NCBI RefSeq assembly: GCF_902705885.1
Contig: NZ_CACSIP010000010.1
Coordinates: 1 to 64,000 of the forward strand
Length of the DNA: 64,000 nucleotides
Reading direction: 5' to 3'
Source of the DNA: Mycolicibacterium austroafricanum
GTDB taxonomy: Bacteria; Actinomycetota; Actinomycetes; Mycobacteriales; Mycobacteriaceae
Numbering within the stretch: position 1 is the stretch's first letter; the number at the start of each line of letters is the position of its first letter. Shown piece by piece: positions 1 to 7,562 of the stretch. The position numbers were made by a program, and so were the translations under genes. The notes under the pieces are model-generated. The model did not search any database. It was not told the DNA's origin and saw only the letters and a program-made list of their open reading frames with translations.

Positions 1-1329
1 CTGCGGGGGTGCCGGGGGGACGCCGGGGTACAGCGGAGTTCCACCCGGCCCATACAGAGGAGCGCCATATGGTGGAGCACCCGGATAGGGCACCGGTCCG
101 ATGGCAGGTGGCCCATCGAGCCAGACCCGCGGCGGTTCCGGTATCGCCTTCGTGACAGGGAAGAGATTCTCCAAGAAGGGGTGTCCGATACCGGGATTCG
201 GTCGGATGTCCAAGCCCGTACCCCAACCGGTGTTGGTGATCAACTGCCGGACGGGGAACATCTTGGAGGCGTCGGGGAGTGAGCCACAACTCGGCTTTCC
301 GCCCGGCCCGCCTCTGGCCGCCACGATCGGCAGGTGCTGCGGGTACTTGTAAGGATCGTCGCCGAAGTGCAGGCCGGCGTCGACGACGAGGGTCCGACCG
401 TTTCCGCCCACCGCCTCGTGGGCGCCGTTGTCCAGGTACCACTTGGCACCCATCAGAGTGCAGGTCAACATGGGGTCGTAGTTGAACAACAGGTTCGTGG
501 TCGGTTCGAGCACGTTGATTGCGCGGATGGCATTGTCCCGGTTCGGCGCCAGCAAGTCGATGCCGGCGTTCGCGAATCCGATCGTGTTGAGCAACAACGC
601 ATCGAGATCCGACGCCTGCCTGGAGACGGTTTCACTCGACGTACTCGCCGCGTCGAGAACCGTGATGATGTCCTGAGCCGCCGCACTGTAGGCGTCAGCG
701 AATTTGGCCGTCGATCGGAAGTCTTCGCGGAGAGTGTCCATTCGCGGGTTGATCGCAGACAGCACACGGTTGGCATCCGTGGTGGCTTGTCCGATGCGTT
801 CACCCTGCCCCCGCAGCCCCTCAGCTAGGGCGGTCAGGGTGCCGTTGAGCTTGCTGATGTCGATCTTGTCGAGGATGCCGACGAGGTTTTCGAACACCGT
901 GTTCACCTCGGTACTGACGTTGCGCGACTGCAGGACTGCCCCTCGCTCCAATCGTTGTGCGGTGGGCTCTCCGGGCACGATGAGGTCGACGTACTTCGCG
1001 CCGAACGCGGTGGTGGCCTTGATCTCCGCTTCGACATTGGCAGGGATGTACCGGATCTGATCCGGCGCGATCTCCAGGGTCAGCGATGCAGCGTCACCCG
1101 TTGACCTCAGGGACCCGACCCGACCGACCTCGGCCCCCCTCAGTTTGACCTTCGCCCCTGGCTCCATCACCAGACCAGACCGTTCCGAGGTAAGCGTGAC
1201 GGGAACAAACCTGCGGAAGGTACCGGCGAAGAGTGCAGCTGCGATCAAGGCGAGCATTACGACGGTAATCACCAGGCCGGCGGCCCACCAGCCGTAACGC
1301 CTCGACAGGGAGGCTGAGTGCGCGCTCAT
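1..1329 (-). CDS. mceA: MCE-family protein MceA (partial, runs off left edge)
   Basis: Open for 443 codons from ATG at 1329 to the window edge, so the C-terminus is missing. The N-terminus has one membrane anchor (about residues 13-36), then the MCE/MlaD beta domain (PVTLTSERSGLVMEPGAKV, ATTAFGAKYVDLI), a helical stretch with FENLVGILDKIDISKLN, and a Pro/Gly-rich tail. It aligns along its length with the mceA copy at 50804-52255. MceA is a subunit of an envelope-spanning lipid or sterol importer powered with YrbE permeases. A GGAG sits 7 nt before the ATG. It is transcribed away from the yrbEAB pair at 1850-3468, whereas mce loci normally read yrbEA-yrbEB-mceA in one direction. The other mce subunits presumably lie further left. 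Confidence 0.93.
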   Translation of the reverse strand, partial: MSAHSASLSRRYGWWAAGLVITVVMLALIAAALFAGTFRRFVPVTLTSERSGLVMEPGAKVKLRGAEVGRVGSLRSTGDAASLTLEIAPDQIRYIPANVEAEIKATTAFGAKYVDLIVPGEPTAQRLERGAVLQSRNVSTEVNTVFENLVGILDKIDISKLNGTLTALAEGLRGQGERIGQATTDANRVLSAINPRMDTLREDFRSTAKFADAYSAAAQDIITVLDAASTSSETVSRQASDLDALLLNTIGFANAGIDLLAPNRDNAIRAINVLEPTTNLLFNYDPMLTCTLMGAKWYLDNGAHEAVGGNGRTLVVDAGLHFGDDPYKYPQHLPIVAARGGPGGKPSCGSLPDASKMFPVRQLITNTGWGTGLDIRPNPGIGHPFLENLFPVTKAIPEPPRVWLDGPPAIGPVPYPGAPPYGAPLYGPGGTPLYPGVPPAPPQ

Positions 1330-1849
1330 CGGCAACTCCGCGCGACTTTCAGCGCCCGGTGCGCCGCGGGCGCCGCGGGCAGTGGTGGCGTTACCGGCGG
1401 GAGTACACGGTAGAGATGCGCTGACACCACACGAACTCCTTCCAAGCCGAATGCTGTGGTGCGGGTCACAACCACCACGATGCGCATCACTGTAGAAACT
1501 CCATCACTGGACAGTCAAGTGATAGACCATTTATGACACGAGTTAAAGATCGGCGCCCCGAACGCGCGCCGCGCAGTTGTCGCATGCCCTGAACTGGCCT
1601 AAACCAGACTCGAACCCCTCTGGGGCGGACGCGACCGTACAGAAGACTGATGGATCAGTTATTGAGTTCTCGAGTTTTTTTGTTTAACTTGGTGACGCCC
1701 ATCACCACCGATGCCGAGGAGCCCCGTGTGACACGTTGCGAACCAGTCACGGTCGCGCGAACGTTCGGCCGAGCACCGCGACCCCTCCGTCGTCTCCGCA
1801 CGGGCGACACGACCGGCAGCATCGTCGGCCTGCCCCGGAGGTTGGCCAA
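1330..1849. promoter_or_regulatory. Divergent mceA / yrbEA intergenic region
   Basis: About 520 bp with no credible coding sequence. It must hold the promoters for mceA (leftward) and yrbEA (rightward). The only strong element I see is the operator-like sequence at 1512-1529, which recurs at 3508 and 6184. A T-rich patch (1675-1686) precedes yrbEA. Longer yrbEA starts in this region are not supported, because similarity to the second yrbEA copy begins only at 1850. Confidence 0.6.
1512..1529. promoter_or_regulatory. Operator-like site, left block (copy 1)
   Basis: CAGTCAAGTGATAGACCA. It matches 14 of 18 positions of the palindrome at 3508-3525 and lies between divergent mceA and yrbEA. This suggests one regulator controls both arms of the split mce locus. 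Confidence 0.5.
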
Positions 1850-2617
1850 ATGACTCTGCTCCAGCGCAGCGGCAAACCGCTAGGCGCTGTCGGCGGGTTC
1901 TTCGCGATGTCGCTCGACGCGCTGGTGCTGATGTTTCGTCCGCCATTCGCGTGGCGCGAGCTGGCTTTGCAGTGCTGGTTCGTCACGCGAGTGTCCATCG
2001 CGCCTGCGCTTTTCCTCGCGATGCCGCTGACAGTCCTCGTCGTCTTCATATTCAACATTTTGTTGGTCGAGATCGGTGCGGCCGACTTATCGGGCACGGC
2101 CAGCGCGGTGTCGATCATCACGCAGCTCTCGCCGATCGTGACGGTCCTGGTAGTCGCCGGCGCCGGAGCTACCGCGATGTGCGCAGACCTCGGCGCGCGC
2201 ACCATTCGAGAGGAACTCGACGCCATGAAAGTCCTCGGCATAAACCCGGTCCAGGCTCTCGTTGTCCCACGTATCCTGGCCGCCACCGTCGTGGCCCTCC
2301 TTCTCTCGGGCTTGGTCATGCTGGTCGGCCTGACAGGAGCGTTTGCGTTCGCGGTGTTTATCCAACACGTGACGCCAGGCGCCTTCGTGGCGGGGTTGAC
2401 GGTGCTTGTCGGACTCCCCGACGTCGTCATCGCCTTGGTGAAGGCTGCATTGTTCGGACTGGCGGCGAGCCTGATCGCCTGCTACAAGGGGACATCGGCG
2501 TCCGGGGGACCGGCCGGTGTCGGTAACGCAGTAAATGAGACCGTGGTGTTCTCTTTCATGGCTCTGTTCTTCATTAACGTGCTGGCGACCGCCGTAGGTG
2601 TGAAGGCGGCAGGATGA
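1850..2617 (+). CDS. yrbEA: YrbE-family (MlaE-like) permease, A subunit
   Basis: 255 residues with several hydrophobic segments. It carries the MlaE/YrbE signature region around ADLGARTIREELDAM and ends in the conserved ASGGPAGVGNAVNETVV stretch. YrbE proteins are inner-membrane permease subunits of Mce lipid importers. Start chosen at ATG 1850 because a GGAGG lies 8 nt upstream (1837-1841) and similarity to the 53103-53864 copy starts here. The stop overlaps the start of yrbEB by 4 bp (ATGA), so the pair is translationally coupled. Unlike the right-hand locus, no mce gene follows on this strand. Confidence 0.93.
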   Translation: MTLLQRSGKPLGAVGGFFAMSLDALVLMFRPPFAWRELALQCWFVTRVSIAPALFLAMPLTVLVVFIFNILLVEIGAADLSGTASAVSIITQLSPIVTVLVVAGAGATAMCADLGARTIREELDAMKVLGINPVQALVVPRILAATVVALLLSGLVMLVGLTGAFAFAVFIQHVTPGAFVAGLTVLVGLPDVVIALVKAALFGLAASLIACYKGTSASGGPAGVGNAVNETVVFSFMALFFINVLATAVGVKAAG

Positions 2618-3468
2618 CCGCGGTAGTTCCGAGCAAGAGGTTTCCACGAACCTCGATTGCCACACGACGACTCCTCAACGGTTGGTTCCAGTTGGGGCAG
2701 CAGACCGAGTTCTACGGTCAGACCGTCGTCAACGTCGGCCACGCGCTTCGCTCAAACTATAAAGAGATCCTGCGACTGATCGCTCAAATGAGCCTGGGTA
2801 CAGGCGCTCTCGCGGTCATTGGTGGGACTGTCGTCGTCGTCGGATTTCTCACGATGTCGACGGGTGCACTGATCGCCGTACAGGGGTACAACCAACTGGC
2901 CGGGGTCGGCGTCGAAGCGCTGACCGGCTTCGCATCGGCCTATGTGAACGTTCGTATCATCGCGCCGGTCACCGCGGCCATCGCCCTCGCCGCCACCATC
3001 GGCGCCGGCGCCACGGCCCAGTTGGGCGCGATGCGCATCAACGAGGAGATCGATGCACTCGAGGCGATGGCGGTGAGGGCGGTCGCCTACCTGGCGTCGA
3101 CACGGGTCATCGCGGGATTGATCGTCGTGCTCCCCCTCTACGGCATCGCCATTCTCATGTCCTTCCTGGCGGCGCGGTTCGGGACCACGATGATCTACGG
3201 CCAGTCGACGGGGGTGTACGACCACTACTTCCGGACCTTCCTCCGGCCGGCGGACGTCATGTGGTCCTTCGTCCAAGCGGTGACGATGGCGTTCGTCATC
3301 ATGCTCATCCATACCTACTACGGCTTCAACGCTCGAGGCGGACCCGCCGGCGTGGGCGAAGCCGTGGGCCGCGCTGTGCGCACGTCGCTCATCGCCTCAG
3401 TCTTCGTCATCGTCGGGATCGCGCTCGCCGTGTACGGCCAGTCGGGCGGCTTCTACTTATCCGGTTAA
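2614..3468 (+). CDS. yrbEB: YrbE-family (MlaE-like) permease, B subunit
   Basis: 284 residues, the same length as the copy at 52252-53106 and closely similar along its whole length (IAQMSLGTGALAVIGGT, AVQGYNQLAGVGVEALTGF, GATAQLGAMRINEEIDALE). It is a polytopic membrane protein, the partner permease of YrbEA. It starts at the ATGA overlap with yrbEA. It is followed at 40 bp by an operator-like palindrome and an unrelated small gene instead of mceA. Confidence 0.93.
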   Translation: MTAVVPSKRFPRTSIATRRLLNGWFQLGQQTEFYGQTVVNVGHALRSNYKEILRLIAQMSLGTGALAVIGGTVVVVGFLTMSTGALIAVQGYNQLAGVGVEALTGFASAYVNVRIIAPVTAAIALAATIGAGATAQLGAMRINEEIDALEAMAVRAVAYLASTRVIAGLIVVLPLYGIAILMSFLAARFGTTMIYGQSTGVYDHYFRTFLRPADVMWSFVQAVTMAFVIMLIHTYYGFNARGGPAGVGEAVGRAVRTSLIASVFVIVGIALAVYGQSGGFYLSG

Positions 3469-3507
3469 GGCGCGACCACTAGCGCCGAAACTGCACCGCA
3501 GGTAACC

Positions 3508-3525
3508 TAGTCTAGTAATAGACTA
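3508..3525. promoter_or_regulatory. Perfect palindromic operator, left block (copy 2)
   Basis: TAGTCTAGTAATAGACTA is a perfect inverted repeat: TAGTCTA, 4-nt spacer, TAGACTA. It lies 20 bp upstream of the GTG start of the 3546 gene, where repressors commonly bind. Related sequences occur at 1512 and 6184. Confidence 0.65.
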
Positions 3526-3545
3526 TCGATCATTGGAGGATGCCG

Positions 3546-3956
3546 GTGCTTTCCGCTTCGGTCCATCGTGCCTGGAAACGTAGTTCTGCTACAGGGTCTA
3601 CCCCCGTTCGCCGCATGCTCGTCAGTGATCCTTCGGGCGGGGTCGCGCCCGCACTCTCAACCGCGGTCTCCGCGATCTCGCCGTCACTGAACGACGGCGA
3701 GATCGCTTGGCAGGCCGCCGCCGAAGTCACAGACCATTGCAGTCGTATGGAGCGAGCCGCGATCTATCTAGCTCTGGGGTGTGGTGACAACTTCGACGCT
3801 ATCGTCCAAATGCTGGCCTTCGTCGGCCGCAACAAGATGGCACTGTCGGACGGCCTGAAAGCCAAATTGTCCCGCTGGCTTGACGGCTACGCGGGCACAT
3901 CCCACGAAACTTCACTTCGGCCGGTGATCTCTCGGCTGCCCGCCCATCACCGATGA
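3546..3956 (+). CDS. Hypothetical protein with internal hairpin-coding sequence
   Basis: 136 residues if it starts at GTG 3546, 6 nt after GGAGG (3535-3539). The in-frame ATG at 3540 is too close to that site. I do not recognise a family. The C-terminal half (from about residue 60) looks like a compact helical soluble domain with AAIYLALGCGDNFDAIVQML, while the N-terminal half is low in recognisable structure. The message contains a 14-bp perfect hairpin at 3672-3706. An alternative is that translation begins at ATG 3615 or 3748, leaving a structured leader. It follows yrbEB by 77 bp but has its own palindromic operator. Confidence 0.6.
   Translation: MLSASVHRAWKRSSATGSTPVRRMLVSDPSGGVAPALSTAVSAISPSLNDGEIAWQAAAEVTDHCSRMERAAIYLALGCGDNFDAIVQMLAFVGRNKMALSDGLKAKLSRWLDGYAGTSHETSLRPVISRLPAHHR
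3672..3706. repeat. Perfect 14-bp inverted repeat (hairpin)
   Basis: GCGATCTCGCCGTC (3672-3685), 7-nt loop, GACGGCGAGATCGC (3693-3706). It lies inside the predicted 3546 gene. No T-run follows, so a regulatory or attenuating hairpin fits at least as well as a terminator. Confidence 0.6.
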
Positions 3957-4309
3957 CCGCCGGCGCTGCCCGGCCCGCCGGCCGAGTTGCGCAGCTCTGG
4001 GTCGGATATCCAGGAAGCCGGCCCAATTCGCGCCGTTATCCGCCTTCTCCACCTCGAGCCGATGGGATCTGCCTCCTATCGCGGTGGTCAATCGGTAAAC
4101 GCGGGATCGCGCATGTTCGGCGGTCCGTGGACGGCCCGAGCTCTGCTGACGTACGCCAGCGACCTCAACCGCTCAATCCGGTTGTGATTGCCACGGCACC
4201 AACAAACCGCGGCTCCGGTGTCACCTCCATCGACCACGCGATTGGAAATTCCCCAACACCTCGGGATGTCGCGGAATGAGCGCAGCCGCAACGTGTCAGA
4301 GCAGCGGTG
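3957..4309. other. Intergenic, no gene recognised
   Basis: Roughly 350 bp between the 3546 gene and the hairpin before the histidine phosphatase. Open frames here are short and look like neither known proteins nor each other. I could not fold a convincing tRNA from 4100-4200, which has only a loosely tRNA-like 3' end. Nothing else is supported. Confidence 0.4.
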
Positions 4310-4341
4310 AGCACTCCTGTGCACCGTCGCACAGGAGTGCT
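4310..4341. terminator. 13-bp perfect hairpin before histidine phosphatase gene
   Basis: AGCACTCCTGTGC (4310-4322), 6-nt loop, GCACAGGAGTGCT (4329-4341), followed by TTTCT. This is terminator-like, yet it ends only 15 bp before the ATG at 4357. It could instead be a 5' leader structure that controls that gene. Confidence 0.6.
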
Positions 4342-4356
4342 TTCTGGGACGTGGCC

Positions 4357-5061
4357 ATGACTGAGCGGCGTTGGCTCGCCGTGATGTTTGCAGCCATCCT
4401 CGCACTGGCCGGCATGACAGGCTGCACCGCCCCGAATCCAGTGGACATGGATCGCGCGATCACCCTGACCCTGGTGCGGCACGGCCAGTCAGAAGGCAAT
4501 CTATCCGGGCGGATGGACACGTCGGTGCCGGGACCCCCGCTGACAGACCTTGGGTCGGAGCAGGCAGTCATGATCGCTAATCGACTGTCCGACAATCGCT
4601 ATGACGGAATCTTCGCATCGACCATGATCCGCACTCAACAGACCGCTGAACCCATGGCCCATCGATGTGGCGAGATGGTCACCGCCGTCGAGGGTCTTCA
4701 GGAGATCGAAGCGGGAGTTTTCGAAGGACAGCCGGAGGCGTATGCGGTGAAGACCTATTACGGCGACATCGTCGACTGGACCATCGGGAACCGGGACCTC
4801 CGAATACCCGGCTCCATCGACGGCAACGAGTTCGACGACCGCTTCGATCGCGCGATCGATGAGATCTATGCAACCGGGGTCTTACGCCCGATCGTGTACT
4901 CCCACGGGGCTGCGATCGCAGCCTGGGCCACGATGAACGCCGAGAATTCTCGACCAGACTTGATGAAGACCGCGCCTCTGCCGAACACAGGATACGTTGT
5001 CCTTGACGGCAAACCAGGCGACTGGAAGCTAGTGGACTGGAACGGTACCCAGGTGCCGTAG
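4357..5061 (+). CDS. Exported lipoprotein of the histidine phosphatase superfamily
   Basis: 234 residues from ATG 4357. The N-terminus is a lipoprotein signal peptide (hydrophobic residues 7-20, cysteine at 23 in AGMTGC), so the protein should be anchored outside the membrane. The catalytic motif LVRHGQSEGN (R41, H42) of the phosphoglycerate-mutase-like fold follows. The second active-site histidine is in VYSHGAA and an acidic residue is in LQEIEAGVFEG. The substrate cannot be told from sequence; a phosphatase role is more likely than mutase. Upstream in-frame codons would disrupt the signal peptide, so I reject longer starts. Confidence 0.85.
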   Translation: MTERRWLAVMFAAILALAGMTGCTAPNPVDMDRAITLTLVRHGQSEGNLSGRMDTSVPGPPLTDLGSEQAVMIANRLSDNRYDGIFASTMIRTQQTAEPMAHRCGEMVTAVEGLQEIEAGVFEGQPEAYAVKTYYGDIVDWTIGNRDLRIPGSIDGNEFDDRFDRAIDEIYATGVLRPIVYSHGAAIAAWATMNAENSRPDLMKTAPLPNTGYVVLDGKPGDWKLVDWNGTQVP

Positions 5062-5080
5062 AGGGCCATCCGCCTACGGC
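5055..5080. terminator. Bidirectional terminator between convergent genes
   Basis: GCCGTAG (5055-5061), 12-nt loop, CTACGGC (5074-5080). The arms contain the stop codons of both converging genes. Confidence 0.5.
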
Positions 5081-6153
5081 ATCGGCTGTGCCGCAACGGC
5101 ATCGAGGAAGCGGTGGTGACGCCCAGCATCCGCGAAAGTCGGTGCCAATCCGGTGTTTTCGGCGACATCAGAACGGATGTGTTCGTAGGCGCACGCGACG
5201 TTGTACGCGCGCGGACTCTTGCGAGCGAAGGCCTCAGACACGCATAGGTAGTGATCCGGAACAGCCAATGCGTCGAGAGGAACACCAGTACGGCTACCGT
5301 ACAGGCTGAGCGATTCCAACTGGACATGACCGGAGCCGACGGCGTTCACCAGCAGATCCCCTTCGGTGCCGTTGATCTCCCAGGAGAAATTCGTACCGGC
5401 GCACACTCCACCGCGATAATGCACCGTTGCCACCGCGCCGTCGGCGAGCCGACCGGTGACTGCGACCTGGTCGGGGGCGGTCATCGGGGCGACCGCGTCA
5501 CTTCCCTTCACGGCCACCTCCCCCCGGCGCGTTGCCACCGTGGAATGCACGGCTGCAAAGTCGCCCAAGACGAATGTCAAAGCGTCTGTCGCGTGGCCGA
5601 AAGGGATGGTCAACATCGTGGCGCCATTGGCGGGATCGAGTGTGTAGACATTGCGCGGATCCACCGTCGCGCCCCAGGTTCCACCTGAACCGACCATCGT
5701 CGTAGAAAGCACTGTGCCGACATAGCCGTCGGCCACCAGATCGCGCAGGTATCTGATCGCCGGAGCTGATCGGGCCTGAAGCCCGACAAACGCGGGAGCC
5801 CTCGCAGCCTCGGCCAGAGCCGCTGCTTCTACAGCATCGACCGCCAGCGGCCATTCGCAGAGGACGATCTTTCCGGCGTGAAGTGCCGGTGTTAGAAGCT
5901 CATGATGCTCGGGCACTTTCACGGTCACGACCACCATGTCAATGTCATCGGAGGATGCCAGCTCCGCAGCGCTGTCGAAAGCATGAGGCACCCCGTATGC
6001 CTCCGAAGCGGCGCGCGCCGCCTGCGGCGAGCTCGCCGAGAGACCTGTCAGTTCGAAGCCGCCCAGATGTCGCAACGCCGGCAGATGGGCCTGCGCGGCC
6101 CACCCGCCCGACGCGCTCAGCCCAATGACCCCGACTCGAATGGTTTCAGACAT
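5074..6153 (-). CDS. Gfo/Idh/MocA-family NAD(P)-dependent oxidoreductase
   Basis: 359 residues. It has an N-terminal Rossmann fold (RVGVIGLSASGGWAAQAHLP), the EWPLAVD sequence at the EKP-like position, and a C-terminal GFO/IDH/MocA domain. Family members oxidise sugars, inositols or related alcohols; the overall pattern is closest to Gal80-like members, so the substrate is uncertain. No Shine-Dalgarno precedes ATG 6153. A -10-like TAAACT (6166-6161) lies 7 nt upstream, which fits a leaderless transcript as is common in mycobacteria. The same DNA holds operator half-sites shared with the divergent NTF2-like gene. Confidence 0.88.
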   Translation of the reverse strand: MSETIRVGVIGLSASGGWAAQAHLPALRHLGGFELTGLSASSPQAARAASEAYGVPHAFDSAAELASSDDIDMVVVTVKVPEHHELLTPALHAGKIVLCEWPLAVDAVEAAALAEAARAPAFVGLQARSAPAIRYLRDLVADGYVGTVLSTTMVGSGGTWGATVDPRNVYTLDPANGATMLTIPFGHATDALTFVLGDFAAVHSTVATRRGEVAVKGSDAVAPMTAPDQVAVTGRLADGAVATVHYRGGVCAGTNFSWEINGTEGDLLVNAVGSGHVQLESLSLYGSRTGVPLDALAVPDHYLCVSEAFARKSPRAYNVACAYEHIRSDVAENTGLAPTFADAGRHHRFLDAVAAQPMP

Positions 6154-6160
6154 ACTGCCC

Positions 6161-6197
6161 AGTTTAGTCTGTTGCTTGATTATTTATTACTAGACTG
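6161..6197. promoter_or_regulatory. Divergent promoter with operator-like site, left block (copy 3)
   Basis: On the minus strand 6197-6184 reads CAGTCTAGTAATAA, matching the first 13 positions of the palindrome at 3508 with one change. A second half-site TTTAGTCT lies at 6163-6170 and overlaps the likely -10 of the oxidoreductase gene. Confidence 0.5.
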
Positions 6198-6210
6198 TTG
6201 TACTGAATTC

Positions 6211-6750
6211 GTGAAGGGTCAGAAGTCGCTACTTCAGCGCATCGCCAGTGAGCGCGAGATCGAACGTATCATCGTCGCCTACTGCCGGGGCATCGATCGT
6301 CGCGACAGCGAGTTGGTGCGATCGGTGTACCACGATGACGCCATCGACGACCACGGCGGTTCTTTCATCGGAGGCCCGGACGAGTATGTCGCGTGGGTGA
6401 TGGATCATTTACTGCACTTCGAAAGCTCGATGCACACTCTTCACAACATCCTCGTCGACATCGACGACGACGACCGCGCCCAGGCCGAAAGTTACTGTGT
6501 AGCCCATCATGTGCGCGACACCGGCAACGATGAACTCCTGATGGACGTATTCGCCTGCCGCTACGTCGATAGGTTTGAGAACCGCCCGGGTGTCGGCTGG
6601 CGAATTGCGCATCGAATCGTCGTGGCGGAGTGGCGGTTACGTCAGCCGATGTTGAGTTTGGCCGAGCAACCGCAGGGTTTCGTGCGGGGGGCGCGCGACC
6701 ATACAGACGTGAGCTATCTGGATCATTTGCCGCGGCGGCTAGCCGACTAA
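6211..6750 (+). CDS. SnoaL/NTF2-like protein (nuclear transport factor 2 family)
   Basis: 179 residues from GTG 6211. It shows the usual NTF2-like pattern: an N-terminal helix (EREIERIIVAYCRGIDRRD), YHDDAIDDHGG, a central THNILVDID-type strand (here LHNILVDID) and RIVVAEWR. The fold covers dehydratases, isomerases and ring-hydroxylating-dioxygenase beta-like proteins, so the reaction is unknown. The longer upstream frame would run into the divergent gene, so I start after the operator region. No ribosome site is visible, so the start codon is tentative. It shares a divergent promoter with the Gfo/Idh/MocA gene. Confidence 0.8.
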   Translation: MKGQKSLLQRIASEREIERIIVAYCRGIDRRDSELVRSVYHDDAIDDHGGSFIGGPDEYVAWVMDHLLHFESSMHTLHNILVDIDDDDRAQAESYCVAHHVRDTGNDELLMDVFACRYVDRFENRPGVGWRIAHRIVVAEWRLRQPMLSLAEQPQGFVRGARDHTDVSYLDHLPRRLAD

Positions 6751-6817
6751 GGTTGGCGTTCCTTCGCCGCGGCCGGGATCTCGTTCTTCGACAACGAAGA
6801 CCGTACTGCCGCGATGA

Positions 6818-7332
6818 AGCCCGGGGTTATCCGACGGACAGGCCGTCACCCAAGTGCTGAAGTACCACGTGTTGTCGCGCCCCGAACTGGTCGCGATCAA
6901 CGGCGCGTTCGCCGACAACACACTGCCCAGCGGGCACACCACGGCGGCGATGCCGCTGCTGTTCGCCGCATTGATCGTGATGTCAAACCGGTTCCGCGGT
7001 GTGGCCATGTTTTTCACGCACACTCGGGCGGTCGACTCTCGGACACCCCGGCGGCCGACGCAGCGGCGCCCATCTTGGCCTGCGCTGCGTCGCCCTTCCT
7101 GGCCCGACGCGGCCGGATCCGCGCGGTGATCTCCCCGGCAGCGATGCGCTACACCCTTCGCACAGTTTTCGTCGTGCTGGTCGGCGTCGCCGGATCGGTG
7201 AGCGTGGACCTGGCACCGACTGGAGCAAGCGTCGCGGCGACCCGGTCATCATCGACAATCATCGGCGTGTCCTGGCACGTCAAGCCATCGCTCGCCAAAT
7301 CCATTGAGCAATCGAAATTTTCGCGACGATGA
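6818..7332 (+). pseudogene. PAP2-type phosphatase remnant (frameshifted, N-terminus lost)
   Basis: One frame gives GQAVTQVLKYHVLSRPEL and then ADNTLPSGHTTAAMPLLFAA, containing the PSGHT motif of PAP2 phosphatases. Near 7015-7030 homology moves to another frame (HSGGRLSDTPAADA, then LARRGRIRAV and a hydrophobic segment VFVVLVGVAGSVSV). No start codon or first third of the family is present. It is best read as a broken integral-membrane phosphatase gene; sequencing error at the shift cannot be excluded. Confidence 0.65.
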
Positions 7333-7562
7333 AGATGCTCTGTGGGTACCCCCCTACGCGGGGAGTGATTATGGGGGCGCCCGCAATACCATCATAAATT
7401 GGGGCGTCAGCAGCGATTCGCCAGCACCCGGAGCTCCTCGGGAGCCAGTCGGTATACGGGTATAACTAGCACCCCTCTGCACCCCTCACATTCATTGACC
7501 CTCCGCGGATCTCCCGCTTATAAACAGCGGGCCTGTCAGTTTGTGACCGACGCAACAATTCG
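7333..7562 (+). promoter_or_regulatory. Promoter region of the PGRS-like gene
   Basis: 230 bp without a gene. A -10-like TATAAC lies at 7461-7466. The direct repeat CACCCCTC follows. An inverted repeat CCCGCT / AGCGGG (7513-7518 / 7526-7531) surrounds TATAAAC, a possible second promoter or operator. No clear ribosome site precedes ATG 7563. Confidence 0.4.

Noticed and set aside
4100..4200. Possible tRNA-like sequence ending near GGCACCA
   Set aside because: No acceptor/T-arm pairing and no GTTCGA-type loop could be fitted.
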